Below, in pieces: positions 58,062 through 64,000 of a stretch of 64,000 bases of DNA; position 1 is the first letter of the stretch, and each line of letters begins with the position of its first letter. The notes beneath the pieces are model-generated. The model did not search any database, had not been told where the DNA came from, and worked only from the letters and a program-made list of their open reading frames with translations. The stretch covers positions 124,001 through 188,000 of the forward strand of contig NZ_BFAX01000004.1 in the NCBI RefSeq assembly GCF_004310395.1. Direction: 5' to 3'. A program made the position numbers and the translations under genes. The DNA is from Methanofervidicoccus abyssi (GTDB taxonomy: Archaea; AGJL01; Methanococci; Methanococcales; Methanococcaceae).

Positions 58062-59525
58062 ATGAGAAAGATTATAGGTACAACACTATCCATATGTCCA
58101 AGATGCTTTAAAAGGATCCCTGCCACCCTCTACGAAGAAGAAGGAAAAGTATTTATGGAAAAAACATGTCCTGAACATGGGGAATTTAGAGATATCTACT
58201 GGAGTGATGCTGAATTATACAGGAAGTTTAACAAATACCAGTATATCGGTAATATTGAGATAACCCAAAGCAAGATAGAGAAAGGCTGTCCTTACGACTG
58301 TGGGCTCTGCCCCAACCATAAAACTGCAACTGTACTTGCAAATATCGATTTAACCAACAGGTGTAACCTGAACTGTCCCATATGTTTTGCAAATGCAGGT
58401 AAAACTGGGATAGTTTATGAACCAACCTTCGAGGAAGTAAGAAAAATGATGGAAATCTTAAGAAGTGAAATTCCACCAACTCCAGCCATACAGTTTGCAG
58501 GAGGAGAACCTACATTGAGGAAGGATCTCTTCGATATTATAAAGTTAGCCAGAGAAATGGGATTTTTGCATGTTCAGTTGGCTACTAATGGTATAAGGTT
58601 GAGGGATAAAGATTATCTCAAGGGACTTAAAGAGGCTGGTTTATCTACAATATACCTCCAATTTGATGGGATATCAGAGAAACCTTACTTAATAGCCAGG
58701 GGAAAGAATCTCTTACCTATTAAGATGAAAGTAATCGAGAACTGTAGGAAGGTAGGTTTCAACAGTGTAGTTCTCGTCCCAACCTTGGTAAGGGGCGTTA
58801 ACGATGGAGAAGTTGGAGACATAATAAAATACACAGTTGAAAATTTTGACATTGTTAGAGGTGTTAACTTCCAGCCAGTTTCCTTTACTGGAAGAATAGA
58901 TGAAGAGAAGAGGTTAGAAGGTAGGATAACAATCCCCGACTTTATAAAGTTAGTTGAAGAGCAGACTAACGGAGAGATCGTGAAGGATGACTTCTATCCG
59001 GTACCATCCGTCGCCCCAATATCTTTATTTGTTGAAAATCTATCAGGTGAAAAAAAACCAATCCTGGGAGCCCATCAACATTGTGGGGTATCTACTTACA
59101 TTTTTGTTGAAGATGGAAAAATGATACCTATCACAAGATTCTTTGATGTTGAAGGCTTTTTAGAAATTATAAATGAAAAAAATGAAGAGTTGAAAGATAA
59201 AAAGAGAGGTAAAATTAGATCTGTTTTAGATCTAAGTATGAACGTATTGAAACTGATAGATAGAGAGAAGGCACCTAAAACCATTAATGTAAAAAATTTT
59301 GCCAACTTTATAGTGAATATACTGAGAGGTAATTACAGTTCACTTGCAAAACTACATCATAACGTTCTTATGATCAGTTGTATGCACTTTATGGATCCCT
59401 ATAACTTCGATGTAAAGAGATGTGAAAGATGTTGTATCCACTACGTCATTCCAGATGGAAGAGTTATACCTTTCTGTACCTTCAACACTATCCATAGACC
59501 TTCATTGACATCTGGTAAAAAATAA
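58062..59525 (+). CDS. Radical SAM protein, tetraether lipid synthase (Tes)-like
   Basis: 487 residues. The radical SAM cluster motif is CNLNCPICFA near residue 102, following GCPYDCGLCPNHKT, and N-terminal ICPRCFKRIP with TCPEHGEF. More cysteines lie near the C-terminus (CMHF, CERCCIHY, IPFCTF), so extra Fe-S clusters are likely. This layout matches the archaeal MJ0619-type family, which joins two archaeols tail to tail to make tetraether or macrocyclic lipids. GGGGAGAT precedes the ATG. It is convergent with a deoxyadenosine deaminase gene. Confidence 0.82.
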   Translation: MRKIIGTTLSICPRCFKRIPATLYEEEGKVFMEKTCPEHGEFRDIYWSDAELYRKFNKYQYIGNIEITQSKIEKGCPYDCGLCPNHKTATVLANIDLTNRCNLNCPICFANAGKTGIVYEPTFEEVRKMMEILRSEIPPTPAIQFAGGEPTLRKDLFDIIKLAREMGFLHVQLATNGIRLRDKDYLKGLKEAGLSTIYLQFDGISEKPYLIARGKNLLPIKMKVIENCRKVGFNSVVLVPTLVRGVNDGEVGDIIKYTVENFDIVRGVNFQPVSFTGRIDEEKRLEGRITIPDFIKLVEEQTNGEIVKDDFYPVPSVAPISLFVENLSGEKKPILGAHQHCGVSTYIFVEDGKMIPITRFFDVEGFLEIINEKNEELKDKKRGKIRSVLDLSMNVLKLIDREKAPKTINVKNFANFIVNILRGNYSSLAKLHHNVLMISCMHFMDPYNFDVKRCERCCIHYVIPDGRVIPFCTFNTIHRPSLTSGKK

Positions 59526-59561
59526 TAAATTAAAAATAATTAACTAGTAGTTCCAACAGGA

Positions 59562-60854
59562 TTAATTAAATTTTTTTATAATACTATTTACCTTATGGTA
59601 GATATTCCTTAGATATTTATCATCTATCTTAGAGAATTTTTTGTTCTCCAGTAATACCTCTCCTTCTACAATTACAGTATCTACGTCATTTCCATTTGCA
59701 GAATATACTATATTAGACTTTATATTATGAACAGGTCTTAGATGAGGGCTATTGAGATCCAAGAGTACTATATCCCTATTTTCAAATCCTATGGACTCAC
59801 TGTTGAAGGCCATACGTAAGACGGTATCTACATCTCCTACTGTAGGATCCCACCTGTGTGCCTTGTGAAGTAGTGCTGCTATTTTCATCTCTTCAAGTAT
59901 GTCTAAGTTGTTGTTGCTGGCAGGTCCATCTGTTCCAAGGGATAAGGATACTCCTTCCCTTAACATTTCCACAAGGGGCATAACTCCCCCACTGGCAAGT
60001 TTCATATTGCTTCCTGGACAGTGAACTACCTTTACCCTGTGCTTTGCAAGTATCTTTACTTCCTCCTTTGTAATCCATACGCAGTGAGCAGTTATAAGGT
60101 TATCCCCTAAAATCCCTATACTCTCTAAGTACTCTACAGGTCTCATCCCTATCTTGTTCTCCATCTCCACAACTTCATACCTTGTCTCAGATAGATGGGT
60201 GTGTAGAAGGACGTTGTACTCCTGGGATATCTCTCTACACTGGACATACGTATCTTTTGAACATGTGTAAGGGGCATGGGGTGCTACAACTGGGTTAATC
60301 TTCTCCTCTGCAATATACTCCTTTATAAATTTTTCACAGTTATTTAGGAGTTTATCCAAGTCCTTACATTGAGGTGTACCAAAGTCTATTATGGGAAAAC
60401 CTACAGTCCCCTTTATACCTACTTCCTTGGTAGCTCTAACTATCTCCTCGGGAAAAAAGTACATGTCGTTAAACGAAGTTATACCAAATCTCAACATCTC
60501 TAAACATCCAAGTAGTGCCCCATAATACACATCTTCTCCTGTAAGTCTCCCCTCGTTAGGCCATATCTTTTCCCTCAACCACTCCTGCAGTATCATATCA
60601 TCTGCTATTCCCCTCAGGAGTGTCATAGGTATATGGGTGTGGTTGTTGCTCAACCCAGGTAGTGCACATTTCTTATCCCCATCTATTATCTTCAGATCTT
60701 TTTTATCTAAGTTAGATTTTTCCAGGAGATTTCTACCTCTATCTATTGATATCTTTTTACTATCTTCGTCTCTCCTGATAAGTATATCTATATTCTTATA
60801 GACGTTTAAATTGATATCTACAGCGTAATCTAGATCCCTAATGAGTATATCCAT
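59562..60854 (-). CDS. 5'-deoxyadenosine/SAH deaminase (DadD/MtaD type)
   Basis: 430 residues of the amidohydrolase superfamily. Metal site: NHTHIPMTLLRG, HLSETRYEVVE, HCVWITKEE and SLGTDGPASNNNLD. The methanogen enzyme deaminates 5'-deoxyadenosine, with activity also on S-adenosylhomocysteine and methylthioadenosine, feeding SAM by-products back to purines. The start is good: GGTGG before the ATG. 37 bases separate its stop from the radical SAM gene, which would produce 5'-deoxyadenosine. Confidence 0.9.
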   Translation of the reverse strand: MDILIRDLDYAVDINLNVYKNIDILIRRDEDSKKISIDRGRNLLEKSNLDKKDLKIIDGDKKCALPGLSNNHTHIPMTLLRGIADDMILQEWLREKIWPNEGRLTGEDVYYGALLGCLEMLRFGITSFNDMYFFPEEIVRATKEVGIKGTVGFPIIDFGTPQCKDLDKLLNNCEKFIKEYIAEEKINPVVAPHAPYTCSKDTYVQCREISQEYNVLLHTHLSETRYEVVEMENKIGMRPVEYLESIGILGDNLITAHCVWITKEEVKILAKHRVKVVHCPGSNMKLASGGVMPLVEMLREGVSLSLGTDGPASNNNLDILEEMKIAALLHKAHRWDPTVGDVDTVLRMAFNSESIGFENRDIVLLDLNSPHLRPVHNIKSNIVYSANGNDVDTVIVEGEVLLENKKFSKIDDKYLRNIYHKVNSIIKKFN

Positions 60855-61201
60855 GATACCACCGTTGTATAGGTTCCAACGACTTCTTCTATTATTTATT
60901 ATTTTTTTTATCTTTTTTAATGGGAACTAAGATAATCCTAAACTATGTCTATATTTATAACAACAACATAAAAATAATAAAAGTAATAACCAAATTCCTA
61001 TATTAAAAATAATAATAAAATGATAAAAACTAGAAGTTTCCTAATACTGAGATAAGATAATAGAGTTTGACTGGAGGGAAAGATTTAACAGGATTTTTTT
61101 CTTTTATTTTATATAATATAATTAATAAAATTAAAAATATAATTAATATTATATTTAATGATTTTAAATTAAACTTTAACGATTCAAAGGTAGGAGGTAC
61201 T
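60855..61201. other. Intergenic region upstream of the 67-residue gene
   Basis: About 347 AT-rich bases between divergent genes. GACTGGAGGGAAAGATTTAACAGG near 61063-61090 is loosely like the dispersed element. No further gene. Confidence 0.4.
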
Positions 61202-61405
61202 ATGGATGAAAAAACAAAAGAAGCTCTACTAGTAGATATAGCTCCTTATATTGAAGATATAGAATTTTTTAAAGAACTTTTAGAGAATTCAAGGAATATT
61301 GAAGATTTAAAAAGGAAATTAAAGGAACTACTGAAAAAGGAGGAAAATATAACGAGGAAAACAGATATAAAGATAATACTAAACAAAATAGAGTCTACTC
61401 CTTAA
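61202..61405 (+). CDS. Small acidic/basic helical protein, 67 residues
   Basis: Strong GGAGG lies before ATG 61202, so the upstream part of the longer frame from 61067 is not coding. The 67 residues are mostly alpha-helical and highly charged (LKRKLKELLKKEENITRK). I do not recognise the family. Its last 11 bases overlap the end of convergent fdhD. The size and composition would suit a small cytoplasmic partner protein. Confidence 0.7.
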   Translation: MDEKTKEALLVDIAPYIEDIEFFKELLENSRNIEDLKRKLKELLKKEENITRKTDIKIILNKIESTP

Positions 61406-62090
61406 AGACTATTCTGTCATAACCGCTGTACACCGTAAATCTATCCCCTCTGGCAAATCCTATGAGGATTAAATTACTTCTCCTTGCAAGTTCTACCCCT
61501 CTATTCATAGGAGGAGACTTTGATATAATCACAGGTATTCCTGCATTCACCCCTTTATTTACCATCATGTAAGGTTGTCTACCGCTAGATACGAGGATCT
61601 TATCCTCTAGATCTATCTCTCTTAGTACACAGTAGCCTATTACCTTATCCACTGCGTTGTGTCTCCCTATGTCCTCGATGGAGATAATTTTCTTCCCATC
61701 TAAAGTATATATGGATGCCCAGTGAGTGCCTCCAGTTAACTCCCATACCTTTTTATCTCTTAACATGTCCTTTATAACCTTCAGAATAGTAGTTAGAGAC
61801 AACATTATCTCTTTTACAACCCTGCTGTTGCTATTTTCTTTATCTACCTGGCCATCTACAACTATTTTGTTATCTTCTACATAGGCGTCTTTAACATCCT
61901 TTTTCTTTAAATATCCTTGGGAAACAGTATATCCTACTCCCAACTCTCTCAAATACTCAGGAGATGCAGAAATTTCCTCTGCTATCTTCTTATCCTTTAT
62001 GTATATATCATAATCCCTTTCAATACATACGTAATCCTCTGTAATCTCTGGATTTCCCCTCCATATCAAAACATCCAACTTTTTTATCAT
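61395..62090 (-). CDS. FdhD-family protein without the usual loop cysteines
   Basis: 231 residues. The family core is clear: GGTHWASIYTLDGKKIISIEDIGRHNAVDKVIG and SSGRQPYMMVNKGVNAGIPVIISKSPP. FdhD transfers sulfur to the molybdenum or tungsten cofactor of formate dehydrogenases, using a CxxC loop. In this protein the equivalent loop (about residues 84-96) reads ENSNSRVVKEI, with no cysteine, and the only cysteines are in other places. GGAGAG precedes the ATG. It is last in an operon with YjbQ and CbiC. Confidence 0.83.
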   Translation of the reverse strand: MIKKLDVLIWRGNPEITEDYVCIERDYDIYIKDKKIAEEISASPEYLRELGVGYTVSQGYLKKKDVKDAYVEDNKIVVDGQVDKENSNSRVVKEIMLSLTTILKVIKDMLRDKKVWELTGGTHWASIYTLDGKKIISIEDIGRHNAVDKVIGYCVLREIDLEDKILVSSGRQPYMMVNKGVNAGIPVIISKSPPMNRGVELARRSNLILIGFARGDRFTVYSGYDRIVFKE

Positions 62091-62092
62091 AA

Positions 62093-62491
62093 CTACTCTC
62101 CTACAACCTTAACGTAGAACTTCCTAGTCCTGGGCCCATCAAATTCACAGAAGAATATCCCCTGCCAGGTTCCAAGGAGTAACTTTCCATTGGATACTAT
62201 GAGATTTAAGGAAACTCCCAAGAGAGAACTTTTTATATGGGCATCCGAATTGCCCTCAAGATGGGTATAAGGACCATCCTTAGGTATCATCCTCCTTAGA
62301 AATCCCAAGATATCTTCCTTAACTGATGGATCTGCATTTTCGTTTATCGTCAGGGCTGCAGTGGTATGAGGCGTATATACTACAACAATCCCATTCCTTA
62401 CTTTAGATTCTTTTACAGATTGAATCACATGCTCTGTAATATCTATAAACTCTTCTCTCTTACTAGTTTTTATAACGTACTCCTTTAACAT
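62093..62491 (-). CDS. YjbQ/UPF0047 family protein
   Basis: 132 residues. VYTPHTTAALTINENADPSVKEDI, LEGNSDAHIKSSLLG and GTWQGIFFCEFDGPR are the hallmarks of the YjbQ family, with the His/Asp/Glu metal site. Members show weak thiamine-phosphate synthase activity, but the true role is unclear. GTGAT precedes the ATG. Ten bases separate it from cbiC and two bases from fdhD, so it is inside a tight operon. Confidence 0.9.
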   Translation of the reverse strand: MLKEYVIKTSKREEFIDITEHVIQSVKESKVRNGIVVVYTPHTTAALTINENADPSVKEDILGFLRRMIPKDGPYTHLEGNSDAHIKSSLLGVSLNLIVSNGKLLLGTWQGIFFCEFDGPRTRKFYVKVVGE

Positions 62492-62501
62492 GGTATCACT
62501 G

Positions 62502-63140
62502 TTAAACCATCTTCCCTCTACTTAACTCCACTATACCGTTAGCTATAGACACTGCAACTGGAGTACCTCCTTTAGGTCCTTCAGTAGTTATAAAAGGAAC
62601 ATCTATACTATGTAGCAACTTCTTAGATTCACTTGCCTTAACAAATCCTACTGGAACTCCTATTACAAGTCTCGGCTCCACTTCCTCCTCTTCTATCAAC
62701 CTAACAACCTCGAAGAGTGCAGTGGGGGCATTACCAACTATAACGATACCCCCATGGATGTAAGATTTTGCAATTCTCATAGCAGCAGCAGCCCTTGTAA
62801 TTCCCTCCTCCTTGGCAATCTCATATACTTTTTTATCATTTATAAATGAAACTATATTGTTGTATCTTATACCTACCTTAACCATCTCTACATCCACTAC
62901 CATTGGACAGTTACTCTTTACACCTTCTATTCCTTTCTCGATAGGATGGTTTTTGAATCTTATCAGTTTTGCATACTCTACATCTGCAGTGGCATGGACT
63001 ACCCTCTCGATTATCTTCATCTCCCACTCTGAGTACTTATCTATATCTTTTCCTAGTACCTTCCTTATCTTTTCCCTAACTATCTCCCTGGATCTCCTGG
63101 CAATATCCAATCCATCTCTACTGATTGCACCCATGAACAT
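62502..63140 (-). CDS. cbiC: Cobalt-precorrin-8 methylmutase CbiC
   Basis: 212 residues. The catalytic histidine lies in VVHATADVEYAKLIRF. Other family parts are GAISRDGLDIARRSREI, CPMVVDVEMVKVGI and GVPVGFVKASESK. CbiC moves a methyl group from C-11 to C-12 to give cobyrinate, a late step of anaerobic cobamide synthesis. GGTG stands before the ATG. The preceding gene (DUF2097-like) ends 10 bases upstream. Confidence 0.93.
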   Translation of the reverse strand: MFMGAISRDGLDIARRSREIVREKIRKVLGKDIDKYSEWEMKIIERVVHATADVEYAKLIRFKNHPIEKGIEGVKSNCPMVVDVEMVKVGIRYNNIVSFINDKKVYEIAKEEGITRAAAAMRIAKSYIHGGIVIVGNAPTALFEVVRLIEEEEVEPRLVIGVPVGFVKASESKKLLHSIDVPFITTEGPKGGTPVAVSIANGIVELSRGKMV

Positions 63141-63150
63141 CTATCCACCT

Positions 63151-63426
63151 TTACTCGATTAACTTTAAAACCCTCCTTATACCATCAGATTTTGTATATG
63201 CAACCTCTATCAAATCAGGGAGTACCTTGGTAAGTTCAAAATCTACAATTCCCAGAAACTCCCTCTTTGTATCTAACTTGAAGAAAGTTTCATCCTTTAA
63301 AACTATGATGCCTTCTACATGGTATCTGCCGAAGTAAGCCTCGAAGTAGTCCCCTTCTTCTATATCTTCCAAGTATTTATAGAGTTCATCTTCACCGTTT
63401 AGTACTATCTCTATCTCTTTATTCAT
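63151..63426 (-). CDS. Small conserved-looking protein (possibly DUF2097)
   Basis: 91 residues, acidic, with segments DEETYKYLEDIEEGDYFEAYFGRYHVEG-like and LKDETFFKLDTKREFLGIVDFE. The size and pattern resemble DUF2097, a family described from methanogens, but I cannot confirm it. GGTGAATAG precedes the ATG. As the first gene of the operon with cbiC, yjbQ and fdhD, it may share their regulation. Confidence 0.6.
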   Translation of the reverse strand: MNKEIEIVLNGEDELYKYLEDIEEGDYFEAYFGRYHVEGIIVLKDETFFKLDTKREFLGIVDFELTKVLPDLIEVAYTKSDGIRRVLKLIE

Positions 63427-63932
63427 AGCTATTCACCTGTAGTTTTAATGAATAATAATGAAGAGTTATGTTATAAATATTTTAATCACCTTAATTCCAT
63501 ATAAAGTAGTAGTTATTTACTGTGATATAAGGTAAGAAGATAATAATATCCTTGAGAGACCATCTGTTTATACTTTCTTTTTAATAATATTATATTTTTA
63601 TCGTATTATATTGGTTTATAAAAGACTTTTTGAACAATAACTGTTAAAAAATAATAATTATAAACAGGGAATGAATTAAAATTAGAAATTACAAAATTAA
63701 AAATAGAAAATTTTAAACTCTGTCAATACCTTAAATAGAAATATAACAGGTAAAAAAGCAAAGTATACCTTTATCCTCTGGATCACAATCGAGTGTTCGA
63801 GAATTAGCAGGATTTCTGTCAGATCTTTTCTCAAGAGTTTTCTGCATCTTTTTCCTGTTTTTTGATTTATATTTTATTTTTTTTACTTTTATATAGATAA
63901 TTATTATATTTTTATATAATTTTTTTACAGTA
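63427..63932. other. Intergenic region at right end
   Basis: About 506 AT-rich bases. It holds the promoter of the DUF-cbiC operon and, at about 63769-63870, a patch whose minus strand reads GATCTGACAGAAATCCTG, close to the dispersed element. No gene. Confidence 0.45.
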
Positions 63933-64000
63933 TCAACTAATATCTACATAAATGTCCTTGTTCTTCTTCATCGCATCTAAAAGTTCCTTACCTATTTTAC
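63933..64000 (-). CDS. 3' end of a minus-strand gene cut by the window edge
   Basis: The minus strand of the last 68 bases encodes a peptide ending KELLDAMKKNKDIYVDIS before a TGA stop, which looks like a natural protein C-terminus. The rest is outside the window, so no family can be named. Confidence 0.45.
   Translation of the reverse strand, partial: KIGKELLDAMKKNKDIYVDIS

Noticed and set aside
1-64000. tRNA, rRNA and CRISPR features
   Set aside because: No GC-rich 70-90 base cloverleaf-like segment and no regularly spaced direct repeats were seen in any spacer.
1-64000. Mobile elements or integrated virus
   Set aside because: No transposase, integrase or phage-like genes; gene content is housekeeping, with even codon use.

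Overview
This 64 kb window is chromosomal DNA from a methanogenic archaeon of the order Methanococcales. The evidence is a formylmethanofuran dehydrogenase operon, methanofuran biosynthesis (MfnA), cobamide genes (CbiG, CbiC), archaeal RNA polymerase split into B''/B' and A', archaeal ether-lipid enzymes, ADP-forming acyl-CoA synthetase, very AT-rich spacers and GGTGA-type ribosome binding sites. A thermophilic genus near Methanothermococcus or Methanotorris is plausible, but there is no rRNA here to settle it. A class-I CysRS gene is present, which some Methanocaldococcus species lack. I see no rRNA, tRNA, CRISPR array, insertion sequence or prophage.

Layout. 1-4.1 kb (+): split transketolase with ribulose-phosphate epimerase, then a membrane-anchored protein and an oligosaccharide-polymerase-like protein. 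4.1-6.9 kb (-): Hcp, cupin, ferredoxin and a small unknown. 7.2-10 kb (-): an ABC importer pair with an HTH-PhoU protein and a NikR-like protein, without a binding protein. 10.8-19.6 kb (+): pyruvate carboxylase B and A, GatA, MfnA, a UbiA prenyltransferase and EngB, separated by long spacers. 19.8-26.3 kb (-): rpoH-rpoB''-rpoB'-rpoA', ending without rpoA''. 26.4-31.6 kb: a putative methanogenesis marker, a PP-loop protein, CbiG, a stomatin-like protein and Trm5.

32-37.3 kb (+): a 57-residue single-span protein, then an HTH-ferredoxin regulator directly joined to fwdFGDA, with fwdC close behind. Two matching 15-bp inverted repeats lie in the regulator's promoter. fwdB is not here. 37.5-41 kb (-): Pcm, an MFS transporter and GatB. 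41.3-48 kb: a nucleic-acid processing neighbourhood (TrmB-like regulator, RNase Z, Mre11, an RNA-methyltransferase-like protein, aCPSF2-like nuclease, UPF0148, NurA), with neither Rad50 nor HerA. 48-56 kb: a PAC2 protein, acyl-CoA synthetase, ArfB, CysRS, TrpRS, a hydrogenase maturation protease and an unknown. 56-60.9 kb: a permease with a thioredoxin-like partner, a tetraether-synthase-type radical SAM protein and a deoxyadenosine deaminase. 61-63.4 kb: a small unknown and a tight operon DUF-CbiC-YjbQ-FdhD. A gene is cut by the right edge.

The most interesting points are the HTH-ferredoxin regulator with its paired palindromes on the fwd operon, a NikR relative that has lost its nickel ligands beside an orphan transporter, an FdhD without its loop cysteines, a ferredoxin-like cysteine motif in RpoA', and a degenerate intergenic repeat family, some copies of which have a palindromic core. 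Several genes appear to start at TTG after a GGTGA site, so their starts were moved from the longest ORF. All calls come from reading the sequence; no database search was possible.
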